From contig NC_135559.1 of the NCBI RefSeq assembly GCF_964340395.1, forward strand, positions 5,000,501-5,064,500: a DNA stretch of 64,000 bases, in the 5' to 3' direction. Positions 25,926-38,070 of this stretch are shown one piece after another; position 1 is the stretch's first letter, and each line of letters opens with the position of its first letter. Origin of the DNA: Glandiceps talaboti. Lineage: Eukaryota > Hemichordata > Enteropneusta > Spengelidae. Made by a program: the position numbers and the translations under genes. A model generated the notes under the pieces. It worked only from the letters and a program-made list of their open reading frames with translations. It was not told where the DNA came from and did not search any database.

Positions 25926-26470
25926 ATTGGAAAATGGAAAGATTAGTTATTTATGAACCTGTATCACAATAGTTGATAAGATTTACAAGCCTTATGATTG
26001 AATTGTAGTGTCTACCCCCCCCCTCCCCCACCCCATTACACGTTTTAGATCAACTGATCACAGTAAAATTACTAACCTTGTACATTAATTTTATAGTTTG
26101 ACTTTACCTTACAATACCCCTATGGCCCTAACCTCAAAATCTTAAGAAATTATGTATCTAAACTTCCCAGCGACATGATTCACGTTTAGATATTGTGTTA
26201 TGTTGCCTACAAGAAGTTTCTGCTGAGTCACACTTCTTCGTTACTATACTAGGCTTAGCTGCAGTAAGCTGTGTACGTGTAAGCTATAATTTTCCCTCGG
26301 GAAAACATATTGGGTGGGAGGGGGACACAATACAAAACAACAAAATACGTCACGTGACTTTCATAAAATTCTGCCACCTATTAAATTGAAAGTATCTGTA
26401 CATCAGAAATTTAATTTATCGAAACATGAGCCTCTCTCTGCTGAGAGTGTGACACCACAATTTAGAGTTC

Positions 26471-26520
26471 ATTCAACCATAGACCCTCCACCAACGTTGG
26501 TGGAGGGTCTATGATTCAAC
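26471..26520. mobile_element. 36-bp perfect palindrome flanked by 7-bp direct repeats (ATTCAAC)
   Basis: The left arm CATAGACCCTCCACCAAC (26478-26495) is followed immediately by its exact reverse complement (26496-26513). ATTCAAC abuts both ends (26471-26477 and 26514-26520). The outer bases CATAGA/TCTATG match the CATGGA/TCCATG ends of the 34- and 32-bp elements. It lies just upstream of the putative promoter of gene 2. Confidence 0.78.
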
Positions 26521-26539
26521 CAATACATTGAACACGTCA

Positions 26540-26727
26540 ACCTTCTTGAAGGTCGCCCCCAGACGTCGAAATAACTTGTACGGCTAATTTGCATAAGAAA
26601 ACGTCTGCTCCGTCCGGTGATATACACGTTAATTATTTGTAAGGTGAATTCTTGATGAACTGGAAAATAACGTCCTATTGACACACTGATTTGGAGCGTG
26701 CAGGTTGTCGTGTTTTGTTCAATTCAG
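26540..26727 (+). promoter_or_regulatory. Putative promoter and non-coding first exon of gene 2
   Basis: A CpG-richer zone begins here and runs to about 27350. A consensus donor, AATTCAG|GTAAGT, sits at 26727/26728, and there is no long frame ahead of it. The next plus-strand exon (31821) begins with a T directly before its ATG, which fits splicing from a 5' UTR exon. The transcription start is unknown; the link to gene 2 is inferred. Confidence 0.4.
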
Positions 26728-28085
26728 GTAAGTTTGCAGATTGTATCAGATATTTGTTGAATTAGTGTTTATGTCTAGTTACGCGAACGATTGACACAAG
26801 TGGCAGTGGTAGTGGGACCGCGATCGCAATGTGTCAGACGACCAAAACACAGGTGTTTGAAAATCTTGTAACGTTACTTGTTTATGTTTTCAAACCTTCT
26901 GTTAGCAACACATTTTGTGATATTGTAAACTTATGTCAGAAATGGGGGACAGTGGCACTGTTGGGGTTTTCACGATGTGTGTGAATATGAAAGCGATCGT
27001 CATATGTGTTACCCAATGGTCTGACACATACAATATGATACATCAAAAATGTCGTCTGTCACTTGTTACTGTGTACAGTGACAGTGTTAGGTAACCCACA
27101 CATTGTTATGTTTAGCAAGTCACTTCGTGAGGGTTAAAATTACAACACAGGTTCAACGAAACAACAAAATTGGCAGGCGAAATTATGCAAACGAAAATCG
27201 CTCTTCTGTGAATCGAGACTGACTGATCAGCTACTGTTCAACAACTGAGCGCTGTCACCGTGAGTCAGGGTAAACTGTTCACTGGTTCAATGGACTCTTG
27301 TGTTGATATGACAAAGCGCCTCCAGACTATTGTTTACCCATGGCAATTGTAAACACGATGTTTTTGTTGGCAACACTTTTTGAATTGTAATTTGTCGTAC
27401 AGCATTAAAATAGTTATAATCCACAGTAAGATAGTCATTTTGTTATTGCATTTTCCTAGTTTTGTTGGCATTTTATTACTTTTGAGAAAGAAATTTTTTC
27501 TGTGTTAAAATTATACCTTGTTTTTATTGGTTTTCGTAATTTCTAATTTGGAAGATAAATAATCAGTGAATACTTCACATAGTATTATTAACAACTAAAA
27601 ATGAATGTGATGAAGAGGTGTTTTGTTAAATTTTTATAAATTGAGAAATGGTAAAACTGCAAAAAATAATACTGATAGTCACTGTGATTGTACTTCGGCA
27701 CCACATATTTATTCTCTGCAGAATTTCAAAGTTACATTTTTCATGGATATATGAAAGAAAATTTTCAAAATTTTGTTGGTCAATGATAATGATGAAATTA
27801 TTTTCCCATGTAATTTGTGAAGTGGTCATGAGCTCAAGGGGTGGGCTTGTCAGTTACAATGTTAAAATGGGTGATCCTTTCTGGGAAATCCAGAATAGGA
27901 TAACACCCCTCTTCCATTACTACTAAAAAAAATTAATGCCCCTCTGTGAGGTTGGTGTTATGACAATTTTGGATTTGTCCAGCCTGTGTGACCATCGTCA
28001 TTATTTTTCATGCTTGATCATAATGAGGTTAATATTATCATGACATTTTTAATAGTGCAATCGTGATAATCTCTGCACCTCCTAA

Positions 28086-28114
28086 CTCCCTCCCTCCCTC
28101 CCTCCCTCCCTCCC
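28086..28114. repeat. (CTCC)n microsatellite
   Basis: About seven units. Confidence 0.95.
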
Positions 28115-28562
28115 CACTCATATTAGTCTGAGACTGCATTTTTTGCTCATATACTGTATGGTATCCACAGTTTATTTCCACATGATTTTTCAACAAATCT
28201 GCTCAACCATTGAAAAGAAAAGCCCAAAGATTATCCGCAATATTAAAAAATAAAAAGTAATTACTAGAAATGACATAGCTATAGTTCTGAGGTTTGGTTG
28301 TGAGCTTTAATATGTATTGACAGGAATTAATTAATGGCAATGGTGCTTAACAAATACTGGCTGATAAAATAAACAAACAGAACAAATTGGATAATATGCC
28401 AGTGTTACCATGACAACAAATTATAGAAATAACAGTGTAGGTTTGAGATAAATGTTAGTCACACAGTCATAAATTTCAATTTGACATTTAACATTTTTGA
28501 TTACGTCTGATAGTCAGAGGCCATTTCTTGCATCTTTATCTCCTCTGACCAATGATTCTCAC

Positions 28563-28782
28563 AAACCAGAGCTGGTATTTCTTGTGTGACACTGCAAAAT
28601 ATCAAGCATCTTGGATGGTGCCATACCAGAGGCTGTAGTTGATAATGATGTGAACAATGAATGTATACAGATGTGAGATGTACTTGAAATTTCATTTGCA
28701 TCAGCTACACTCACTAAATAAGTCACAATATTTTGAAGAGGTTTTCCACATATTTTATCTAATGAACCGAGCATATTCCTTC
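28563..28782 (-). pseudogene. Exon-like island of unknown origin (minus strand)
   Basis: After the pyrimidine-containing acceptor TTTTATTTTGAAG the minus strand is open for about 72 codons. It runs from NMLGSLDKICGKPLQ through ADANEISS to RNTSSG, and a GTGAGA donor follows. The composition looks protein-like (helix-forming, mixed polar), but I recognise no family. It lies antisense inside an intron of gene 2. It may be a nested exon, a decayed retrocopy or chance. Confidence 0.22.
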
Positions 28783-28988
28783 AAAATAAAACATCTTTAT
28801 ATTAATTTTGTTGATAATTTGTGCAGGTAAAATGCAGACAAAGTCTTAGAAAGAGAAAGAAATCATACTATACACTAGAAATACCTGCAATCATAATATT
28901 ATTAAAGTTATACATTTTTTGTATTTCCTTGGAAATAAGGTTCTTATAAACTTTATCTCTTCAATTATTTGTCTGTTGTAACTCATAG

Positions 28989-29086
28989 GAAAGTTGGTAA
29001 AACCTATAGGTCCTATAGGCCATATGATAATGTATATATGGAAAAGTTTCCACATGATTTAAAGGACACCACTCAGAGAAATAAAG
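28989..29086 (+). pseudogene. Exon-like island of unknown origin (plus strand)
   Basis: An acceptor-like TTGTCTGTTGTAACTCATAG precedes 98 nt that are open in one frame (KVGKTYRSYRPYDN to TTQRNK) and end at G|GTATTT. Joining this to the next gene 2 exon (31821) would run into a stop, so it is not part of that reading frame. Unrecognised. Confidence 0.18.
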
Positions 29087-30447
29087 GTATTTTCATTAAC
29101 CTTTGGGCACTGGAGAGTTATTTCATGATTTCATATCATATAAATTTTGCATGTCAGATTGCCAAAAAATACTAGTAAATCTTTTTTCATATTCACTGTA
29201 ATGGGACTGTCTTAGCCGTGATCTAGTGTTGCCTCATTGGAGTTAGTCATCATGCATGATATGCATAAGATGAACAACAAACTTTCATGACTCCTCAGTG
29301 CTTATTACCCTCAGATTATAAATAATCATGAATATTTATTGTTCATCTAATACATAAGCATGTTTGCTAACTCCCATGAGTCAATGCTGGACTACTGCTA
29401 GGACAATGTATGTGAAACAAATTTAGATTTGCCATTTCTTGGCAACCGCATGAAATTTATGTCACGCAAAATCATGAAATGACTCGCTAGAACCCAGAGT
29501 TCATAAAAATACTGTATTTTCTGCAGTGGTATTCCCTTTAACTCCTGTGATTTTTATTTTAAAAATCAGTCAACTTTATTGCTAATCAGGAATAATTCCA
29601 TAGTATTCGATTTGAACTTTTGTTCCAAACATAACTTGAAAATTTACCTGAAATAATTCCATATATACTTGTGTATCACCAGGTTACAAATTACTCCCAT
29701 GTTATGTATTTTAACCATGGGTTAGTTCAAGTTAAAGTATAATATATATATTGACTTTTGCTGTATTTTCATTACATTACTATAAACATTGCAAGGGCAA
29801 TATTTGATGTCAGATTATGCTGTCAGTACAGCATGTACAAGGTAGAAAATCCATCATGTGAATGTCTCCTTAATCAGTGATTTCCCCAGAGAATTCCCAT
29901 ATCAATATTAATATCCATGAAAGTCATTGATATATGAATTGACATGCTGCGTGATTATAATATTAGACTGCATACAGGCTGAAATGCTGAATCAGTTCTT
30001 GACATGTTCTCAATTCAACCTAGGTATTATTAGAACACTTAATTGACCTATTGATATGTTTAACTTTAATGTTTAGCTGAAATTCATGCCCCTGTTCAAT
30101 ATCATGAAAGGAAATGAAATGCCATCCAGAGAAAATATTGATTCCAGGCCAATTTAGTATGTCATCAATACTAAAGTACCCTTTAACACACTAAGCATAA
30201 TGCACATCATTGCATCATGTACCATTGATTACTTACAAATGTGTCGTGCATATTGTTGATATCGGTACTGCAGAGTAATACCAGAAATTTATTATGCATT
30301 CCCATATTATGTTCACAAATTCATGTGAATGCAGAGCTGTATTTTTAAAATGAGCTGTATTTTTAAAATGAAAATTAAATTTGTTGATTCAACATGTTAA
30401 AATAGCACCAGAATGTACACATTTAGTCCTTGAATTAAAAAATAACC

Positions 30448-30552
30448 CTGCAAAGGATGGGAGGAGAGCCCCGCCTGTACCCAAACCCATTTGGTTGCTC
30501 TGCAAAGGATGGGAGGAGAGCCCGCCCGTACCCATACCCACTTAGTTGCTCC
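30448..30552. repeat. 52-bp tandem duplication
   Basis: CTGCAAAGGATGGGAGGAGA recurs at 30448 and 30500. The units differ at a few bases (CCCCGCCTG versus CCCGCCCG; TTTGG versus CTTAG). Confidence 0.9.
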
Positions 30553-30694
30553 ACTCCCTTGTACCTATGTACTGCCAGTTTTTTTATTTTTAGCTACATT
30601 TAAAATCATCCCTGTATATAACCAAAAAGTGTCTATTGATCTGTTTGTAAAACTCGTCATGATACAGCTCCTATAATTATATTCCATTCTTAAA

Positions 30695-30838
30695 GGCCAG
30701 GGATTCAATCCCAGGTGCTTGTTATCTTACCAGTAGAGCCCTAAGGATAAAATAGGAGCTAGCACTCTTGTTCTTGGCCAACTTTTCTATACAGCTCTGC
30801 CTGGAACTGTTTTTCACACCTAAATTGTAATTATCGTA
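30695..30838 (-). mobile_element. SINE-like repeat, family C, copy 1
   Basis: On the minus strand a tRNA-like head (GGGCTCTACTGGTAAGATAA) is followed by a B-box-like GGGATTGAATCCC. The plus-strand body words GCCAACTTTTCTATACAGCTCT and CTGTTTTTCACACCTAAATT are shared with the copy at 32.85 kb. Confidence 0.5.
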
Positions 30839-31820
30839 ATGACCTTCAAGGACTTATTTACTTTTTCGTACATAAACCTTAGTTCACAAATTAAAAGCAT
30901 CAAACTTACTCGTTTAAAAGTTATTACAGATTTACTTGTTCCGATAAAACGTCTCCTGGTCTTACATTTTTAAAACTCAGTCATTCATCTCTTATGCCAC
31001 CTCCAAACCTCCAAGGACTAGTGTACTTACTTACATACAGTATCAAACTTATTTGTTACCTAGACTCCGTTGTTGTTTTGGTTTTACCAATGAAGTTACC
31101 TTGGACAAGTGATGACTTGTAATAGTTGATAGTAGTCAAGCAGAAATTTGTTTTATTTTGTTTATCTTTCTCACATCAACAGTAAAACCTGTAAAGTAGT
31201 TCTTTGTGCTTGTGTAAGGAAAGCCAGGTTGTCTAACTATAAAGATTATATTCAAGGACGATGTTACTATTAATTGACAACAGTTGATGTCATGAAACTG
31301 ATAAACCTGCTGTTTGTTTGTTTGTGATGAATGATGATACCTTACTATTAAATACACCGTGAAACACAAAATATTATGTCTTTAGAAGTCATGTATTGAA
31401 TATGACGGACTTCTGTAAATTTTTAACGTAACTTTTATTATAATATTGATGATAAAAGGTTCAGTACAGTTTAATGCATCGTCGTAACCACACCCTCGTT
31501 TACTGCACCAAAATGCACTGTCAAGTTATTTTGCAGTGTCGCATAAGAAATAACAGCTTTGGTTTACGAGAAATAGTTTAATGTGTCTGCTGATATTAAT
31601 TAAAATGAAAAGGTGTTTTGCTGTGTAGTACATGATACAAGTGGTGTTTTATTAGGGTTACAACGTAATAAGGATAAGAGAATCTGGGAACGTTAAAGTT
31701 TTATGGGTCACAAAGAAGTGTCATGGGTCAATGGCTTAGTAGGCATACTGGTACTGTGTGATAAACCAACTGTCGTCAAATACATGTAACTTTTCTTTTT
31801 CATTTAAATTTAGATTTCAG

Positions 31821-31962
31821 TATGGAAGACCCTACAACCATGGCAAACCCTACAACCACGACCAATCCCACTACCATCCCAAACTCACACAGTGACATAG
31901 ACTTAGAACGTCTGGCTACCCTATTAGAAATAAAAACACAGGAACTTAGCAAACCACATCAG
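31821..31962 (+). CDS. Gene 2, first coding exon (N-terminus, unrecognised protein)
   Basis: The acceptor AAATTTAGATTTCAG ends at 31820. The ATG at 31822 opens 47 codons to a consensus donor CATCAG|GTAAGT, leaving phase 0. The peptide starts MEDPTTMANPTTTTNPTT, a threonine/proline-rich low-complexity stretch with a repeated (M/T)xNPTT pattern. Next comes an acidic, probably helical segment (SDIDLERLATLLEIKTQEL). There is no signal peptide or membrane segment, so a cytosolic or nuclear protein is likely. It continues in frame into 46266-46308 across a 14.3-kb intron. I do not recognise the family; the strongest support is the consistent splice phase across three exons. The in-frame ATG is the first in the exon and is preceded by only one base, so transcription must begin in an upstream non-coding exon. 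Confidence 0.62.
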
Positions 31963-32847
31963 GTAAGTTTGACACTTTCAGAAGTGAGTGCATGCTGGAA
32001 AGTTATAAATACATGTAGTTGAAAGAAAATATAGTGAGGTACGTCATATTCATGGGATATAATCAAGATTAAATGCGAAGTTACCTATTCAGCTTTGATT
32101 GCAACTTTTCTGAGTGATGAAAAGATATCATACATGTAGTCTCAATGAGTTGTCTTTCACAAAGATTTTATTTTAATTGGCAGAAAAGAAATACCACTAA
32201 CAAAAATCACAAAGTATGTAATTGTATTCTATCGTGTTTGAAAATAGATGGAATAGGAATAAGTTGTTGGAAAGTGTTTTCATACAAACATTGGCAAATG
32301 GAACATCAGTTATACTAGATAACAAGCTATTAAAGATGTGGAATTCCTGAAGTGTATGCTGATTCTGTCAGTGCAGTTTCAAAGTCCATGACATGAAGTT
32401 GAACATGGTTTTTAAGTTTGAAAATTAAAAGAGAAAATATGTACATAATGTATGCATAATACCCTACATGTTACAAGAATCAAGCTACGTGCATGTTCAC
32501 CCATCTTTGCTCAGTGCTCATTCCACCAGCATTTCTTGATTTATCGTGTCATTTGGTATAGCCCAGAGACTTGTCTTGATGCATGTAACTATTTCAAAAA
32601 GCTCTCTGTACACCACTGAAGAGCTTCTTGAGATTGTAACACTAAGATAGTATCTGGGTTACACTCAGTAGTGTGTATGGATACTATTGCAGACATTACC
32701 TAAAGGTTTTTGAACCATGCACTCAATTCATTCACAGGGGGACCCTTGTCCTTTTGTCAATATTGAGCAGTGAGGGGCAATGCGTTATTTAGTAGTACGC
32801 CCTCTATGGTGGATTGTAAAATATGTTTCTGATTATATATTATAAAA

Positions 32848-32992
32848 AGTCCAGGATTTCAATTCCAGGTTCTCACATTATTAGTGCTATCTCATCAGTT
32901 GATCAGGATTTCATAGGTTTATTCTTTTGTTCATGACAAACTTTTTCTACAGCTCTGCCAGTCAACTGTTTTCACCTAAATTTTAATCTTAA
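32848..32992 (-). mobile_element. SINE-like repeat, family C, copy 2
   Basis: Aligns with copy 1. Shared plus-strand features are GTCCAGGATTTCAATTCCAGGT for CCAGGGATTCAATCCCAGGT, TTTTCTACAGCTCTGCC, and AACTGTTTTCACCTAAATTT. The B-box region is more decayed. Confidence 0.48.
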
Positions 32993-33658
32993 TCTGAACA
33001 GGGTGATCATAATCATGTCCCTCTATCACAGTAAACAATTTGATTGGCTCTGGTGTTAACTTTGTGCTCTAACATGCTTCTAACTTTATCAGTACAGCTG
33101 ATCTGCATTTAATCTTTCCATATATTGACAGAAAAATATAGAATTTGGCGATCAATTTCAGGCCCAGTTGCCTTTAAGATGAAGTATATGTTGTTGTTTA
33201 TACTTCTGTAATTGTAATTTGTGTTTTGGGAATGATTAAAAGGAATGCCAACTATGACAAATGTTTCATGTTAAACTAGACTAGACTGAAACAATTGCGA
33301 CTGTTTCAAATGTATGGATCCACAAATTATAGATGTTACTTGTGTGAGGAGCGATTGATAGAGCGCCCCCAATGACGAAACATTTAGTCAAATAGTGTAT
33401 GAGCCACTTTTCATTTCAGACTCATTTCCTAGGATAGGTGACCTTAAAAGATCAGCTGTTAGTAGAGTGACTTTAATACTTCCATCATGGGAGGATATTG
33501 GCCATTTTACTCTTATTAGACTCTGTGGGTGTCTGTCTCTGACAATTACTAATAACCTAGAAGGTTCAGAAATTAAATACTATGAGTAAACAAATCACAG
33601 TCTTCCAATGACCTCTGACCCAATACTGATAACTTAACAGCCTATTTCCATCAGACAT

Positions 33659-33940
33659 TTATTGGTTTAGCATACAAGTTGTGTCCTTTCCAATCATATT
33701 TGGATTGTATTTGTCATTCAATTTGGTTGTTGCTTGGCAATGACTCATTGCATACTTGAAGTTCAGTTCCTGCAGAGTGTTTGTTATCTGTAATATTATT
33801 AGCCTCAGTCCTAGCACTGTAGTGGTAGTGCTCAGTTCCGTGTGTTTCAGCGACTCGATTACTTCAGTAACGGTCTTTGACAGGTTTGTGAGTATCTTTC
33901 CATTCAGAATTACTCCTATTTTTTTTATCATTTCTGTCAT
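33659..33940 (-). CDS. Uncertain 93-codon open frame
   Basis: An intronless frame beginning MTEMIKKIGVILNGK and ending with TTCMLNQ. It has no low-complexity bias and a soluble, helix-forming composition (TEVIESLKHTEL, ITNTLQELNFKYAM). It lies antisense in the gene 2 intron. There is no recognised domain, start context or polyadenylation evidence. A frame of this length can arise by chance in AT-rich DNA, so confidence is low. Confidence 0.15.
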   Translation of the reverse strand: MTEMIKKIGVILNGKILTNLSKTVTEVIESLKHTELSTTTTVLGLRLIILQITNTLQELNFKYAMSHCQATTKLNDKYNPNMIGKDTTCMLNQ

Positions 33941-34562
33941 ATTTATAACAATTCCACAGATACATATTTTAAGTTATAGACATTGAGAGTAACGATCAGG
34001 ATGACACTAATGTAAATAGATTATGGCGACACTAAACTGAAAGATTCATCTGTGTACATTGGTGTAACCATAAACTAAACAGTGAGTGGTTATAGGAGTG
34101 TACTCAGTGTCAAATCTTTTAGTCCACCCAGACACTAATATTAGAAATTATGTGTTGTATTTTTACGACACAGTCTGTACTTTTAGTTGGGGTCATGTTA
34201 ATTCTCTCTTCCTCTTTATTTTATATGCATGATATGAGAGACCCTGAAGTATCCCTAGTTTATATTTCCTTCGGTTACATCACAAAATAATTCATTCCCC
34301 TAAAGTCACCCAGCAACGAAACTTGACACAGTTTGTGGTGGAAATGAAGATTTTTGACTTTGGATGAAGGATCTCTATGATAAAACATTGCGTAGATTAG
34401 TTACTAGGCTACCATTGTAGAACGTACAGTGTGGTGAGAAAAAATTAGGATGACCTGTGTTCAAACTGGAATTAAGAGTACATTATATCACCACTAATGA
34501 CAATTTCAGTACTGATAACTATACAGGTATTATACTGAAGCCAGTGAAAAATCACATGAAAC

Positions 34563-34582
34563 CATCCAATTTGCAAATTGGA
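34563..34582. repeat. Perfect 20-bp palindrome
   Basis: ATCCAATTTG followed by CAAATTGGAT. No flanking direct repeat, unlike the 7-bp-flanked palindromes elsewhere. Confidence 0.6.
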
Positions 34583-34792
34583 TTCTGTAAATCATAAGAA
34601 TTACTCCATGAAAAATGAGTGTAATAAATGTCCTTAATTTAGCAATCAATTTCATATGTGTTGTCCTGTACATGACAGCTTTGAAATTCAAGTACATTTA
34701 AATTGATAATTCATTTTGTGTAGTAATAATACTGAAATAAGGAAGGGTTTTTTTGTAGCTGATTTTCTCAGTGAATAGTATAAATTTATTTA

Positions 34793-34793
<1 letters not shown>

Positions 34794-34836
<43 letters not shown>

Positions 34837-34839
34837 ATA
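34794..34839. repeat. (AAAT)n microsatellite
   Basis: About eleven units. Confidence 0.96.
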
Positions 34840-35490
34840 CAGATATAATTAGAAAAAGATTGAATATCTGTTTATCAATCTCTCAATATTCAATTTCAAA
34901 CGACTCCGAAAATGTCGAGAATTTATCTGATCTTCTAGTATTTGTCAACAATGATAAGGCCTATAAACAAATTGTTTGGTTCCTGTTACCCAACGCCACC
35001 TAGTTTTCATTGTAGACCCTAATTTTTTTTAAGTATTTGTGAAAAAATAAAGTAACTCGCAAAAATCATGAAGCTGTGTGAGAAATAATGGATGTGGAAA
35101 CTGACATTAACTTAAAAAGACAATATAAAACTGTTCTTCCAATCTGCAATGGCTGTACATCTTATGAGAAGAAACCAATAACACAGAGACCATATGGAAA
35201 ACAACGAAAAACATAACGACATGAACTAGACAAAAAAAATCTATCTACCCCACCTATTCTAAAATTAAATGTAATTGAAACCACACATTGCTTGTTTAAG
35301 CCTAAACATTGTAACCTTAAGTATTGATTTGGAATATTTGTGTTATTTTAAGTATTGATTTTAAATATTTCTAAAATGTTGATTATTGATTTGGAAATAT
35401 TTCTGTGATCAAATCATCACAAATAAATGAACAAACGTTAATCATTGATGAAATACCATGCAGTCATAGCATATTTCAGAAGCTTATCTT

Positions 35491-35758
35491 GACTGTCGAT
35501 ACTCGTTCGTGCTTTTTTTGCTACGTTTTTATCTAAAACTAAAGTCCATTGCGGATCCGGATCATTACTACTATAATCGTGTACTGATAGTGAGGGCCAT
35601 GGGCCTGAGACACATTGGAGAAGCTTGGATACTCACACTTCACGGCCCTCGCTATCAGTACGCGGTTATATAGTAGTATTGCTCCAGATCGGAGCGAGGC
35701 GACGACTTTAGTTTGAGATAAAACGTAGCAAAAAAGGCACGAACGACTGTTGACAGTC
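35491..35758. mobile_element. Long fold-back element, arms of ~110 bp
   Basis: The left arm starts GACTGTCGATACTCGTTCGT and includes TTTTTTTGCTACGTTTTTAT, AACTAAAGTC, ATTACTACTATAA and GTACTGATAGTGAGGGCC. The right arm is its inverted counterpart, ending ACGAACGACTGTTGACAGTC. Arms are roughly 80-85% identical around a loop of about 45 bases. Many differences are at CpG positions. There is no coding frame and no clear target duplication. Confidence 0.8.
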
Positions 35759-35914
35759 TAAAGGTTATCTAGATGTAAACTGTATGTTTGTCTTGTGTGA
35801 ACAATCAAATGGTGGTCTTCAAACTTTGATGTTTGAAAACAGTTGTTCTTGAAAATAAAACCAATATTTGCAGTGCAAAAATTGTTAATAAATCTGATTA
35901 TAATATGTAATGTG

Positions 35915-35973
35915 AAAATTAGCATGACAAGCTGATTATTTTGAAAATAAGCATGACAAGCAGATTATTTTAA
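35915..35973. repeat. Short tandem duplication (~31 bp)
   Basis: GCATGACAAGCTGATTATTTTGAAAAT(A) is repeated with GCATGACAAGCAGATTATTTT immediately after. Confidence 0.75.
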
Positions 35974-37649
35974 GTAATGTCGAGATAGTACTGTAACAAA
36001 CTGTGTTTGTATTGGAAATATTGTATTATAACTTATAAATAAAACCATGTATATAATATCAGAACATGTGACTGTTTACATTAGGTTGAAACAATAAGGT
36101 TTAATTTGCAAATTTACGTTACCAACTAGTATCTTATTGATGGCTACAGTAATTATAGCATTATTTATTTATTTTGTTTTTTTGTTTTTAGAGTCTTTTT
36201 TGTTCTGGAATTTTTGCAAAACTAATTTATTTAAACCCTGGAACACAAAAAAGTTAAAAAGAAAAGCTAAAAAAAATTCAAAATCAAAACTAACACTTAT
36301 ATATTTACTGCATCTGCCTTGTTGAAGGGAAAAGCAAATACTGCATTCTGAGCCAATGTATGTAGACAAGCTAATAACATATTGTGGCAACACCTGTCAA
36401 TTTTTATCTGTGTATGTACAATGTTTCTTTGTTTAAAGTGGTAAATTGGTAAAATCTACTGGAGTTCCCATGGGTAACAGTCCCCCTAAATCATTATGTA
36501 TGTACAATGTATGGCAATGTATGCAAGTCTACCATACCTCCCCTTTCTGTTCTGTAACAGTTTATTACTGGGGTGTTCAAACCATGTAAAAACTACAGAA
36601 TATTGTTAATAACCCATGGCATGAAATGGTAGTAGGTCTAGTCTATCTACAGTACTATATTTCCTTTGCAGATTGTTTTCACAATTCACTTTTCATTTTA
36701 TGTGATTATTACTAAGAGTTGTCTGGTACTTGTTTTGTGTTTGTTTACATAAATGGGATAATTTATTTTTATAGTTTACTAAAAATAGTCACGTCATTTG
36801 ATGGGTCAGAAGACAGGGTCATTGTGTTGGTATGTGTTGCCTTGAGGGCTAGGATAATCACTTCATGTTACAACGTGTAAAAAAGTTGACTATAATGACT
36901 AGTAAATGTAAAAGTAAATGTAATCAAACAACAAATTAATGAGAGTACAAATGAAAAACAAGAGTCAGTAAGTCAGTTTGACATCTTTTACTTACACTTC
37001 ATTTTGAATATTGTAAACTTTATGAAACTCATGTCTTAGACATATTGCAAGAGGCTGTTATTGGTCTGCTGAACATTTTAAAGTTGACTGGTTTCTTGGT
37101 ATTTATTCGATGTTTCGATTAATTATTATTCTGTGGTGTACTCTTCTCTCCAATCACTAAACTTATACGTTAACAGTTCTTGACAACAGACCATGACAAA
37201 ATAACGCCCGTTGCTGGACTTCAAACACTTGTATGATTTCTGTGATGCCATTTTGTGGTTTGTCTCTGGGATTTTCGTAGTCTAGGTCAGTCTCTAAAGC
37301 AGACGCTTGTGAGGTAATGTTACAATATTTCAAATTAATCAAGCAGAGTTCTTTTTTGGAGACAATCCAAAGTAGATAGTTGTGATAGTGATTTTGCTAA
37401 GCATTTGGAACACATGTGAAAGAGGAAGGAAACAAGATTTTTCTGTGTTCTGGATGTTCAATTTTCTGCTAAGTTTTTAGAACCTTGGTACAGAGAATGG
37501 AAAATCAGGTAAAACTTGTTATTTTTCGTATAAAATGAATGTTTTTGATTATTTGATCAATCTTTTAGCCTCTGTAGTAACATTTGGGAAACTTTGCCAA
37601 AGATACTTCAGTTGTATGTGTAGTCAACCATAATTTTGGCAGCTAACCT

Positions 37650-38070
37650 CTGTGGTTGAAGTAATGATTGTTGAATGGTTTAAGAGTGACAGGCTTGGAA
37701 TCGGCAGGCTGTGGAGTGAAGATAGTCAAATGGTTAGAGTAACCAGCTTGGAATCTTAACACTGCAGGTGTGAGCTTTGCCACTGCTGTTTGTTTTTAAA
37801 TGGATATAGTCATTGGCCAAGATATGAACCAAAGATTGTGTCCAAGTCAACACATTGGTATAATTAGGGACCTGGTAAAATAGAGGATGCAATGCGAATG
37901 TTTTGATCCAATGCATATGCTTACAGAGGCTGCAATGGATTGTGTGCTTCCCAGGGAGTTAAGGAAGTATAAATGGCCGCTGTGTCACTATAGAGCTGTG
38001 CCAGAAAAGCACTTTGACTGAGCACAGTGTGGGAAAACGATGTATAAAAACTAACATTATTATTATTATA
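37650..38070 (+). mobile_element. tRNA-derived SINE, family A, longest copy
   Basis: Two successive tRNA-like head segments (GAATGGTTTAAGAG..GCTTGGAATC and AAATGGTTAGAGTA..GCTTGGAATC) precede the body shared with the 9.1-kb copy. The 3' part, GCTGCAATGGATTGTGTGCTT through AGTTAAGGAAGTATAAATGG to GTATAAAAACT, matches the minus-strand fragment at 59.4 kb. The element ends in an (ATT)n tail. Confidence 0.75.

Larger units (their letters stand above)
26728..31820 (+). other. Putative first intron of gene 2, no firm gene inside
   Basis: AT-rich. Holds a (CTCC)n tract, two weak exon-like islands (28.5-29.1 kb), a 19-bp duplication at about 30333-30370, a 52-bp duplication and a SINE-like copy, each listed separately. 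Confidence 0.4.

Noticed and set aside
34563-34582. Perfect 20-bp palindrome as a member of the micro-palindrome family
   Set aside because: No flanking 7-bp repeat and different terminal bases.
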